Assembly (NCBI GenBank): GCA_958430865.1
Contig: CAUDNR010001277.1
Location: 1 to 12,346 of the forward strand
DNA length: 12,346 bases
Direction: 5' to 3'
Origin: Entrophospora sp. SA101
Taxonomy: Eukaryota > Glomeromycota > Glomeromycetes > Entrophosporales > Entrophosporaceae
In this document: piece by piece, positions 1 through 11,224 of the stretch
Position numbering within the stretch: the stretch's first letter is position 1
How the letters are laid out: every line of letters starts with the position of its first letter
Notes under the pieces: generated by a model
Database searches by the model: none
The model's input: the letters and a program-made list of their open reading frames with translations, nothing else
Told to the model about the DNA's origin: nothing
Program-made: the position numbers and the translations under genes

Positions 1-250
1 TTTAAATAGGGAAAAAAAGGGCTGAAAAATTTTGGCTGACTTAGGCCAAAACCGACTTATCGAGGGACCGACTTATCAAGTCTACCTGTGTATGGAATTT
101 AGGCACTTCCATTTCTATATATGGAATTTCAGCATTTCGGCACATTTTGGCATTTTCAATATCGGCATTTCGGCAAAATATCAGCATTTTGGAAAAATAT
201 CGGAATGCACATTTCAAATCCGAAATATTCGGAAATTTAAAAACAATTTC
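1..250. repeat. Degenerate repeat block with GGCATTT-type units; possible transposon end at its left
   Basis: Two near-identical 14-mers, ACCGACTTATCGAG (51-64) and ACCGACTTATCAAG (67-80), lie in tandem, with a related GCTGACTTAGGC at 35-46. From about 130 to 245 the text is a degenerate array of CAGCATTT/CGGCATTT/GGCATTTT units separated by A/T-rich spacers. Both strands are open for 74-87 codons here, but the predicted peptides are low-complexity products of the repeats and match nothing I recognise, so no gene is called. Read on the minus strand, the 14-mers give GACTTGATAAGTCGG then CCTCGATAAGTCGG, the tandem layout seen in pogo/Tigger terminal repeats. The element, if real, continues left of the window. 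Confidence 0.55.
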
Positions 251-1702
251 GGCTAACATCCTTAATATATATATATATGAAATCCATTTTAGAAAGATCA
301 TCACATTTCTAATCTAAAAAGTCAAATGCATTTTTTCGAAAATTCTGCAAAATCTTACATAATGACTTTGTATGAAATTTACATTATTTGGTAGCTCAGG
401 TTATTATGATCATGAATATAAAAATTAGTGTTTTTGTATATCTGAATCTTTTTTAATTTTAAAGAAGTATCACAAAAACGTAACACATAATACATAATTA
501 TGAAATTAGTTATGCGTGATGAAATTAATTACAAGCAATGAAATTAGTGATGAAGAGAATTTTGGAGAAGAAGCAGCAAAGCAATTTTAGGAGAATATTT
601 ATAAGAAAATTTACAATGAACGATATTATTTATTATTATTATTATTATTATTATTTATTATTTTATTATTTGTTAAATTGATCTGCATTTTCCCAATAAA
701 AAATCCTCACATATGATTTTTTATGTGTGCTCAACTATGTTTGTGTTTATGCTGATATGTAACACCCCAACTACATATGTTCATATACAAACTGACTGTC
801 ATCTGACTTTAACTTGACTTTGCATCACCAAAACCAATTTTGCGGCAATAACAACAACATATTCTGATTTCTCACCTTCTATTTTATAGACTGTCAAAAT
901 AATTCAGTAAAAAGTGAAGTTAGTTATAGAAGTCTTTTTTGGAATTAGAAAATCATATGTTCACTGAAAATAATAAACTTAAATCATTTTACAACTGTTA
1001 GGGACCATAAATAATACCAATAGAAAGCCCACATTCTGTTTAATATTCTGGTTAGTGATTTGGATGAGTAAAACATTTATTTAATTTGTTAGAAGGTACA
1101 TTTATAAACATTAATCATAATTCTTGCACTATTTCATAGTTCTAAATCATGTCATGTAAAGGATTACTGAACCAAAAGAAGACGTGAGAATGTATGAATG
1201 AATTTATTTAATAATTATAATTTTATTTAATACAATTTAATATTTATAATTTATAATATTTATAATTTATTCAAGATTTAATATATCAATATCTAATATT
1301 CAATATCTTTCATTCATTAGATAAGAACTATGTAATAATTTAATATATCAAGTAGTGAGTAAATGATACATTTGTTGGTTTTCAATGTTATAGGATATGC
1401 TGTCTCAAACCATAGGTGTACTTTATTACATAGTAATTATAGTAAGAGTTTTCGCCTAATGTTTTTGCTGAATTATTTACCACCAATTACAAATAAAAAA
1501 TATTGCTAAGAATATATTTATTTTATTGTCTTGAAAGCAATATTAAAAAGTTTTAATAATGATCGGCATATTATAAAATTATCCAATCAATTTCTTTATG
1601 GATCAACCAATCACAGATAAAGCCCGCTATGTTGTTGGCACCATATTAATTCAAAAAAATTTTTTTTTTATAAATTTCGTTTTTTAATATAATTTTCTAG
1701 TA
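251..1702. other. AT-rich stretch with no recognisable gene
   Basis: I see no open frame with recognisable protein similarity on either strand and no tRNA-like or rRNA-like sequence. It holds a TTA microsatellite, a very AT-rich partly self-complementary stretch (about 1204-1300, repeated TATAATTTATAATATT words), two CCAAT pentamers (1583-1587 and 1607-1611) and a TATAAA at 1669-1674. CCAAT plus TATA would resemble a plus-strand promoter, but no plus-strand gene follows, so I give it little weight. Confidence 0.6.
625..670. repeat. TTA/ATT trinucleotide microsatellite
   Basis: The text is a run of TTA units interrupted twice by TTTA. It is an ordinary simple-sequence repeat, likely length-polymorphic, with no coding context. 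Confidence 0.85.
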
Positions 1703-2114
1703 TCATTTTCCACCAGAATTCATTGCTGGATGATCAATACTTTGGACATCTAAGTTATAAAGTTCATCATCTTCAATGTTTATAAGTTCATTTAGAACAA
1801 AATTATCTAAAAGGACCATAATTAGATGATTGAGATGAAGTAGAATTACATCCTAATAGAAAAGAAATTAATTAATTCATATGATAAATTAAATTATTAA
1901 TATTATTATTGCTAAGAACTGGTATTTTAATTTTTTCTTTCTTGGCTATACACAACATGAAAATTTTGACAACCACTAAAATGTTGCAGTATATGTTCAA
2001 TTTTATCTACTCATGTTTTAATTCATTACTGTTTTTCACCAAGTTTAATAATTTGTTACTAGAACCACTTTTTTGTTTTGTTTCAATGATGTAATCTTTC
2101 AAAGCTTTAACCAT
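1703..2114 (-). pseudogene. Weak coding debris, possibly the C-terminal tail of an old transposase
   Basis: Two short minus-strand open stretches have protein-like composition. One starts at an ATG at 2112-2114 and runs 35 residues (rich in K, N, L, with ETKQKSGSSNKLL) to a TAG at 2007-2009. The other starts at an ATG at 1817-1819 and runs 38 residues (acidic, NELINIEDDELYNL, then IDHPAMNSGGK) to a TGA at 1703-1705. Between them lies TTTTCTATTAG, a good 3' splice site on the minus strand, so they may be exon remnants of one gene. An acidic tail followed by an HPA...(A/G)K-W-like motif reminds me of transposase C-termini in AM fungi, with the TGA standing where Trp would be; this is inference from memory. 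The hAT element inserted just upstream of this debris. Confidence 0.25.
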
Positions 2115-2152
2115 CAGAATAAAGAATTGTGGAATTAATTACTGAAAATGTG

Positions 2153-2160
2153 ATTATGAG
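2153..2160. repeat. Left target-site duplication of the hAT element
   Basis: ATTATGAG immediately precedes the left terminal inverted repeat and is repeated exactly after the right one (5625-5632). Eight bases is the standard target duplication of the hAT superfamily. The next outer bases differ, so the length is exactly 8. Confidence 0.96.
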
Positions 2161-2179
2161 TATACTTGCCGCCCATACT
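2161..2179 (+). repeat. Left terminal inverted repeat of hAT
   Basis: TATACTTGCCGCCCATACT is the exact reverse complement of 5606-5624. Beyond base 19 the two ends diverge apart from the shared C-rich (left) and G-rich (right) arrays. Confidence 0.96.
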
Positions 2180-2195
2180 ATGGGACATGAGGCAA

Positions 2196-2322
2196 TCCCC
2201 AATCCCATTGGGTATGGGTGGGTGGGGCTTTGAGGTTAGTAAAAATCCCACCCAATCCCCATCCCATATCCCACCCCATACCCCATATCCCATATCCCGT
2301 CCCATATCCCATATCCCATCTC
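2196..2322 (+). repeat. Left subterminal repeat array of hAT
   Basis: Four copies of TCCCATATCCC occur at 2262-2272, 2288-2298, 2300-2310 and 2307-2317 (the last two overlap), among many shorter CCCAT/CCCCAT words. The same 11-mer recurs in reverse complement near the right end. Arrays of short repeats inside the termini are known transposase-binding sites in hAT elements such as Ac; the binding role here is inferred. An open frame across this array (2166-2426) is only a repeat by-product. Confidence 0.88.
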
Positions 2323-2326
2323 ACAT

Positions 2327-2905
2327 TAACCAATCATATTTTCGTCATACAATTAAATTTATATTCTACAATTTACATTTTCATAACGAGTACAATGTAC
2401 AAATAAAGAAAATAACTAAACATTGATGGCGAACAAATTAATTTATTATATTAAGTATTTTTGCTAATTATGTTTAGTAATATTCAGATGAGATTATCTG
2501 TATTATAAATGATATTAATATTATTTTAAAAAAAAAATAAAAGATATATTTGTTTGTAGAAAAATGTTAATTTGTTTTTGAATTCACAAATTCTTTACAA
2601 TGGTGAATTTATTTTTAAAAAATAATTGTTTGTTTTTATAAAAAATTTATTATTAAATTATGTTTGATAAATAGGCTGATGAAACAGCATAGTGGAAATT
2701 TGAAATGTTACACTAATTTTTTATATTGTGCAACGTAGCTTTACAATACACGGCAAACCTTCTGGCAATAAAAAGTAAGTGATAAACTGGATTTGAATTT
2801 GATCCGAACTTGATCTCCAATTTAGAGAGGTAACAACTATACACCGGCGAAGTTTCAAAAGCAATGAGTTCTGTACAACATTTCGTGTAACAACAAACTT
2901 CCACT
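2327..2905. other. hAT 5' non-coding segment
   Basis: About 580 bp of A/T-rich sequence lie between the left subterminal array and the transposase start. I see no gene. It should contain the transposase promoter, but no single TATA box stands out in such AT-rich sequence. Two words recur: TGATGAAACAG at 2677-2687 and 2911-2921 (direct), and CATAGTGGAA at 2688-2697 inverted as TTCCACTATG at 2899-2908. Confidence 0.5.
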
Positions 2906-5458
2906 ATGCTTGATGAAACAGACAATTTATCAATTTATGAAATTAATACAAGTACTGGAAACTCCAGACAAGGAGGTAAATCTAGAGATCCAGTATGGAA
3001 TTATTTTAATGCAATAGAAATTCCACATGACTCTCACCTGTCAGCACAATGTAAATTTTGCTTTAAGTCATGGAAACGTGGTAAACCTTCTGAATTGAAA
3101 GGGCATTTGGCTCTGAAATGCCCATTGGCTAGTAAAGAAGTAAAATTAAAATATTTAAGATCAATTAAATCAGATGATAATATGACTCTACAAATAAAAG
3201 GCAAAGTGGAAATATTGGAAATAATATGGATCTTCATTCTTATTTTGACAGTGATAGAATAGATGCACCAAAAATTTCAAGAGCAAATCAGGCAATAGTT
3301 TGTTTTTTTGTATGTTGCGGGATCCCTTTTAGTGTTGCAGATTCACCTTTCTTCCGTGATTTTACAAAAACTTTATGCAATGGCTATGAACCTCCAAAAC
3401 ATACCACCTTGTCTAATCATCTGTTAGATTCTGAGATTGCCAACATAACCTTAAAGATAGAAAAAGAGGTGCGAGATTCCAAAAATTTAACTTTAGGTAA
3501 TTAATGTAATTATTTTAAGTAAAATTCATTAATGTAAATTTAATCATTAATTAATGTAAATTATTTTTAGTAAAATTTATTAATGTAAATTTTAATTATT
3601 AATTATTTATGTAATAATAAAAATTATTTGATCATTCTTGAAAGGTATTGATTCTTGGACAAGTCCTCTTGGTCAAAGTATATATGCTTTTGTAATTATT
3701 ACTCCAGCTCGTCACCAATTTATATACTCAATTAATGATTTTTCAAGTGACAGGCATACAGCTCAATTCAACGAAGAACAATTGTTAAGAATAATTGATA
3801 ATATTGGAAAAGAAAAAATCGCTGCAATTGTTTCTGATGCTGAATCAGCAATGATAGCAGCAAAAAGAAGGATTGTATCTAATTATAAACATATTTTGCC
3901 AGTAAGATGTATTGCTCATCATATAAATCTTGTTACAAAAGATATTACATCATTAGATTGGGCTAAAAAAACTTTAAAAAAATGTCAAAAGATTGTTTCC
4001 TTTTTTCATAAATCACATTGTACTGGAGCTGCATTACGTGAAGAAATAATCAATTCATTAGTATTTGGTGGGAATTTAAAATCATCAGTGAAGACTCGTT
4101 GGAGCACATCTTGGGATGTTTGTGAAATATTAAATTTGCAAGTATTTAAATTTATCTTTTATTTTTTTATAAATTATAAAATGATCTAACACTCATAATT
4201 AAAGGTGGTTGAAGAACAACTGAAATCTTTGTAAATGCAAATGCCATCAAAGGTTATCCTTCAAAATCGTGAATTTTGGCATGATGTTGAACAATTAAAA
4301 GTAATAATTGGTCCAGCAAAATGTGCAACAAAGGATCTTGAATTTTCAACAACTACTTTATCTGATTGTTTTTTAGAATTGATAAAATTAGCAAGTGAAA
4401 TATCAAAAATTCCTATTCAAAATGCAGATCTTAAACATTCATGTATTGCAATATTTAATAAAAGGTGGAGTGAATTTGATATTGATATTTATATGTTAGC
4501 ATTTTTCTTAAACCCTAAGTACCGTGTTATGTATGACAATTTTTTTATTTTCAAATTTTTTCTTTTAATGATATTTATAACTCATCTTTTTATTTATATA
4601 GCATCTTGCTTTCAATATAATATTTTTAGAAATGTATCAAAAACTGCACTTAGTATTTGGAAAAATCAAGGTGGTGTTAAAACAAGCTCTGATCTTTTGT
4701 TAGTACAGCTAAGTCTATATAGAAATTTTGAAGAACCATTCAATGAAATCTATTTAGATGGTATTAATACTCCTATAAATTGATGTACCTCTTTGGAACT
4801 TAAAAAAAATGAGGATTGCATTAGAGTACTTGCTTTAAAATTACATTCCATTGTTCCTCATAATGGGGCATGTGAAAGAGTATTTTCTGTGTTGGGATGG
4901 TACTTAGGAAAAAGAAGAACAAGGTGAATTTAATATATTTATATTTATTATAGCTTTTAAATGCAAAACATTGAAATGTAATTTTTTTTACAACAGAATT
5001 AACATTGAAAGGTTGTAATCCATAGCACAAATTCATTCTTATCTTGTAACAAATGCAAAAGATGAGTTGAAATACTTAAATGAAGAAATTTCAGTTAAGA
5101 ACTTGATGAAACATTTAACCAAATTGCTTTATCAATTACCAATGGAAATGATCTTTTTGGACAAGATGATAATCTTGAAGATGTTAGTCATCTTGATAAT
5201 AATTGTGATGAAGAGGTTATAAATTTGGATGGTGTTAATGATAGCCATTTAATTATTACTGAAAGCATTGATTTGAATTCAAGTTTATTGACTAATAATA
5301 ATATTTTATCAAATGAAATTTATGAAGAAAATGATATTGATCATGGAGATACAAATTTTGACATTGATGAATTGTTAGATAATCATAATTTGATTAATTA
5401 TTGTATTCTGTTTGTAATTATGGAATTATTTATCTTTTTAATTGTTTTTATGGTTTAA
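2906..5458 (+). pseudogene. Degenerate hAT transposase (BED zinc finger, RNase-H-like core, hAT dimerisation domain)
   Basis: The ATG at 2906 opens a BED finger, C49-x2-C52-x14-H67-x4-C72. A frameshift falls between about 3172 and 3226, after which the frame reads SYFDSDRIDAPKIS. A clean intron (3497-3644) joins to GIDSWTSPLGQSIY. Catalytic-type residues are all visible: Asp at 3650-3652 (IDSW), Asp at 3836-3838 (VSDAES), and Glu at 4874-4876 (GACERVFSVLGWY); C-x2-H (RCIAHH) is at 3908-3919. A second intron is 4142-4204 and another 4924-4996. An optional intron, about 4524-4601, would remove an in-frame hydrophobic stretch. Lesions: TAA at 4232-4234, TGA at 4781-4783 (just before LELKKNED, where hAT proteins carry Trp), TAA at 5016-5018 (before SIAQIHSYL), and a frameshift near 5094-5099, after which an acidic tail runs to a TAA at 5456-5458. 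The inferred exons sum to about 750 codons, normal for hAT. Family assignment is secure; exact introns are inferred. Confidence 0.93.
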
Positions 5459-5488
5459 CAATTTTTATTGATGATAAAATTTTTTATT

Positions 5489-5494
5489 AATAAA
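5489..5494 (+). terminator. Candidate polyadenylation signal of the hAT transposase
   Basis: AATAAA lies about 30 bases after the last in-frame stop and before the right subterminal array. In such AT-rich DNA the hexamer is common, so position is the only support. Confidence 0.35.
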
Positions 5495-5523
5495 TATACA
5501 ATATATTTTGTTAATTCTATCAA

Positions 5524-5594
5524 TGGGATATGGGATGTGGGATATGGGATGGGATATGGGATTGGGTTGGGGTTGGATGGGATGGGATGGGATT
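5524..5594 (-). repeat. Right subterminal repeat array of hAT
   Basis: Three copies of GGGATATGGGA (5525-5535, 5539-5549, 5551-5561), the reverse complement of the left-end 11-mer, are followed by GATGGGATGGGATT units. The array mirrors that of the left end and points inward, as expected for transposase-binding clusters. Confidence 0.88.
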
Positions 5595-5605
5595 TTAAGA
5601 ATTTG

Positions 5606-5624
5606 AGTATGGGCGGCAAGTATA
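5606..5624 (-). repeat. Right terminal inverted repeat of hAT
   Basis: AGTATGGGCGGCAAGTATA is an exact 19/19 inverted match to 2161-2179. Confidence 0.96.
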
Positions 5625-5632
5625 ATTATGAG
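5625..5632. repeat. Right target-site duplication of the hAT element
   Basis: ATTATGAG follows the right terminal repeat directly and is identical to 2153-2160, which fixes both element boundaries. Confidence 0.96.
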
Positions 5633-5958
5633 TTCAATAATTGATAATAATTAAAAATGATGTAAAGGTAATTTTTTTATTATTATTAAAAAAAATTTAG
5701 ATATGTACTCTTAATGTACTACAGAATATAAAATAAAAAGGATAAAGGTTTTCCTGACAATGAATTAGTATTACAACCCACTACAACATCTAATGATTCA
5801 TTAATTATAGTAAATAGTATTAACGGCTTAATAACAATAATGATGTTATTACTATTATAGGATTTTACAAAGTAACATTTTATCACTGTAGAAAATCATT
5901 GTTCCAGATACATCGTATGTTCGTATGTTCATTCATATGTACATATGTAAAATTTCCT
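5633..5958. other. AT-rich host flank right of the hAT, no gene seen
   Basis: No recognisable reading frame is present. There are short partial repeats (two GTATGTTC copies near 5927-5942, followed by the self-complementary ACATATGTACATATGT type text). By position it could be the 3' part of the transposase relic that starts near 6560, but I could not align any conserved motif here. Confidence 0.4.
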
Positions 5959-6020
5959 TGTACAGGTGTATGACCACAATGAAACTGTACAAACTCAATT
6001 GTATGAAGTACAGTTGTACA
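5959..6020. repeat. Imperfect palindrome built on TGTACA
   Basis: The segment begins and ends with TGTACA and holds another TGTACA inside. CTGTAC and GTACAG flank an inner loop, so the 62 bases could fold into an imperfect hairpin. It sits exactly where recognisable homology of the minus-strand transposase relic fades, so it may be a short insertion in it or part of that element's own end. No target duplication is evident. Confidence 0.4.
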
Positions 6021-6560
6021 TTGAAATTCCACAACCCTGCTCTAAATCATCAACTTTGGAACTTTTAAGTTTTGATTTAAACAATCCAAAAAAACCATCA
6101 GGGCTAAATTAGATATGGCCAGTTACCATAAAAGAATATGTGATTTTTTTATGTTTATCTGTTAATGCTCTCCATGCTAAATATTGGATCATTGTGTTGT
6201 TTTTATTTTGTCCTGAACAATTATCTGCATGAATGATTATTACTTCCTCGCCAAGACCCCTTTGCACGATTCTTCTATGAGATAATTAATCTAGATAATA
6301 AATCAATTGAAAATTTTAATTGCTTACCTGTCTGGTCTAAAGTTTTCACAGACACCAAATACTTGAACTTTATATAATGCTTTGAAAAATGAACTACCCT
6401 ATTTCTCAATTAATATATTTTAAATTTGATTTATTTACCTTTCATAAAATCATAAAAAATATATACATACCACTTGTTGTGAAGAATATGGGAGATGATG
6501 TACTTGCTCTGCAAAATCCCATGAAATATGAAAATTTAATAATAAGTGAATTTGCAGGTC
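6021..6560 (-). pseudogene. Relic of an intron-containing transposase with DNC-x-GQNKNN motif (DUF7869-like)
   Basis: Three minus-strand exon pieces can be read. Exon A (ending near 6471) gives SWDFAEQVHHLPYSSQQV. After a GT-AG intron, exon B (6398-6328) gives FFKALYKVQVFGVCENFRP. After a 53-base intron (6327-6275), exon C (from 6274) gives GLGEEVIIIHADNCSGQNKN, then YLAWRALTDKHKKITYSFMV, then GH, a stop, then FSPDGFFGLFKSKLKSSKVDDL. The order DFAxQVH, FGVC, HADNCxGQNKNN, YLxWR, GHxxFSPDG matches a DDE-like family of eukaryotic mobile-element proteins that I associate with DUF7869; the family name is from memory. The stop is TAA at minus-strand codon 6111-6109, where relatives usually have Lys. 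The N-terminal region is missing or unrecognisable, and homology fades below 6021. A 63-codon open frame on the plus strand (6389-6580) is its shadow. Confidence 0.72.
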
Positions 6561-6852
6561 TAATGGGATTTGAATCTTGATTTAAATTTTCGGATGCTTC
6601 CTTTGCATTCTTTAAAAAAATTTTTAATAAAAAATTAAAAAAAAATGTACAATGATTGATAGACGCACCTAATACTTACGTAATAAATAATTATTATATT
6701 TGACGCCATTGGTTAACAATAAAATAAATATTAATATTATTAATTTTTTTTCCTTCATATACTTACTATTTTTTTTATTATAACATAGAGAAAATAAATT
6801 ATTGAAACAGCATTGATTTTGTCGATTTTATTGTCGAATAAAAGATCCTTTT

Positions 6853-6859
6853 TATATAA
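6853..6859 (+). promoter_or_regulatory. Candidate TATA element of PRP4
   Basis: TATATAA lies 152 bases upstream of the PRP4 start codon. It is followed by pyrimidine-rich text (runs of T with TTTC and CTTTCAATCTTTTCC) that is typical of fungal transcription-start regions. The remaining interval, 6561-7010, shows no gene. The assignment rests on position only. Confidence 0.3.
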
Positions 6860-7010
6860 CAGTAGACTTTACTTTGTTTTCAGTTTGTGACTTTGGGCGA
6901 AATTTTTTTTTTGTGTTTCTTTTTAAAATCTATTTTAGCAAGTTCTGATTTTTTTTTTACTTTCAATCTTTTCCATCAATCAAAATAAATAAAATTCATC
7001 ATTTTAAAAA

Positions 7011-10284
<3,274 letters not shown>

Positions 10285-10765
10285 AATCATGGATGACCAA
10301 AATAATGGTTTGTATAATAATGATTTTTATTTCTGTCAACAAGTAAAAAGTGTAAATTGTAAATTTTTTTCCTGTTTTCTTTAATTTATTTTTACTTTCA
10401 TTTATATTTTATATATTTATATTTTTTAAAAAACTTCTACTTAAATAAATAGATTAATGATTCCTATTTTTTTTTATTTTTCTAATTTATTGTTAATTGC
10501 AACAAATTTCGATAAAAATTATAAAAATTATAAATCTAATAATTATTTTTGTCACTTGTAAAATGACTTCGTATACAAAATCAACCAATCAGAATTAACA
10601 GAATGTTTCCGAGTTATAAAAATGCAAAAACTTCTAAAAAAAAACACCACTTTACTTGAAGCAAGCAAAAAAATTAAATATTTAATAAAGAATGCTCGTT
10701 ACAGATAATTTTTTATTTTAATAAATAATTCTAATAATAAAACTAATGCGAGGGCAGTATGCAAG
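10285..10765. other. PRP4 3' flank, AT-rich, no recognised gene
   Basis: Long T-rich and A-rich runs follow the PRP4 stop. AATAAA at 10444-10449 is one possible polyadenylation signal, although several ATAATAAT words closer to the stop could also serve. A 28-codon open frame (10622-10708, beginning MQKLLKKN and ending KNARYR) overlaps the candidate TATA box and matches nothing I know. Confidence 0.5.
10585..10622 (+). promoter_or_regulatory. CCAAT-box plus TATA-box, promoter-like, with no clear gene downstream
   Basis: CCAAT at 10585-10589 (in CAACCAATCAGAA) is followed 25 bases later by TATAAAAA at 10615-10622. This spacing is normal for a fungal core promoter on the plus strand. Downstream there is only a 28-codon frame and then the MITE, so it may be an orphan promoter of a lost gene or a chance match. 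Confidence 0.3.
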
Positions 10766-10767
10766 TA

Positions 10768-10939
10768 CAGTGAACCCTTGTTTCAACGAAATTTTTGATA
10801 CAACGAATTTTTAAAAACGTTGTTACACATTATGAAAACATAAAAATTCGTTGAAACGCGATTAGTAACCTTGTTTCAACGAATGTTGAATAAAATTTTC
10901 TTATATGTCCAACCACTTCGTTGAAACAAGGGCAGACTG
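10768..10939. mobile_element. 172-bp pogo/Tigger-like MITE with TA target duplication
   Basis: The ends are inverted repeats of 23 bases matching at 20 positions: CAGTGAA then CCCTTGTTTCAACGAA at 10768-10790, and the inverse of CAGTCTG then CCCTTGTTTCAACGAA at 10917-10939. TA flanks both sides (10766-10767 and 10940-10941). The CAGT terminus, the TA duplication and the ACCCTTG-like word resemble the pogo/Tigger branch of Tc1/mariner elements. The 13-base core TTGTTTCAACGAA recurs inside on the plus strand at 10871-10883, and shorter versions occur at 10800-10807 (ACAACGAA) and inverted at 10847-10857 (TTCGTTGAAAC). There is no coding capacity, so it would depend on a transposase supplied elsewhere. 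Recognition of the ends is direct; the superfamily is inferred. Confidence 0.82.
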
Positions 10940-11224
10940 TATGTGTGTGTATGCACACTCCTCTTTACACCAATAGCACATTATCTTCATGTTTATGATT
11001 TGGTTTCTCTTGAATAGGTTTTTCACTATCGCCTGTTAAAGTGGTATTTATATCATAAAAATTTCGATTAGAAAAATTCGCTTTTCTATTTTAATAGATA
11101 TTAATAAAACGAATTTATATACATACATTCACTACATTTCAGGTAATTTTCCGAGTCATTTTTTAGAAAGCCAACAAAAACAAATTTTCTTACTATTTAA
11201 AAGTTTTTGTAAATAACATTGACG

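Larger units (their letters stand above)
2161..5624 (+). mobile_element. Full-length hAT-superfamily DNA transposon (3,464 bp), coding-dead
   Basis: The element is bounded by perfect 19-bp terminal inverted repeats (TATACTTGCCGCCCATACT) and a perfect 8-bp duplication, ATTATGAG. Inside each end is a G/C-skewed array of TCCCATATCCC 11-mers, in opposite orientation at the two ends, the usual layout of hAT subterminal transposase-binding sites. The interior holds one plus-strand transposase gene with a BED zinc finger and hAT catalytic and dimerisation regions, but it is broken by stops and frameshifts. The element therefore cannot make its own transposase as it stands, though its ends look fit for mobilisation in trans. 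The terminus begins TATAC rather than the commoner hAT YARNG. Confidence 0.95.

Noticed and set aside
32..304. Overlapping open frames on both strands (74 and 87 codons)
   Set aside because: They cross degenerate tandem repeats, their peptides are low-complexity, and neither matches a known family.
1583..1674. CCAAT boxes and TATAAA suggesting a plus-strand promoter
   Set aside because: No plus-strand gene follows, and these words are frequent in AT-rich DNA.
1909..2094. Plus-strand 61-codon frame
   Set aside because: It is Phe/Leu-rich, starts with TTG and lies opposite the more protein-like minus-strand debris.
2166..2426. Pro/His/Ser-rich frames across the hAT left end
   Set aside because: They are by-products of the CCCATATCCC array and start almost at the transposon terminus.
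2713..2925. Minus-strand 70-codon frame
   Set aside because: It overlaps the start of the transposase on the opposite strand and shows no recognisable motif.
4821..5036. Minus-strand 71-codon frame
   Set aside because: It is antisense to the hAT dimerisation region, which has clear family motifs on the plus strand.
6389..6580. Plus-strand 63-codon frame
   Set aside because: It is the antisense shadow of the DNC-x-GQNKNN transposase relic.
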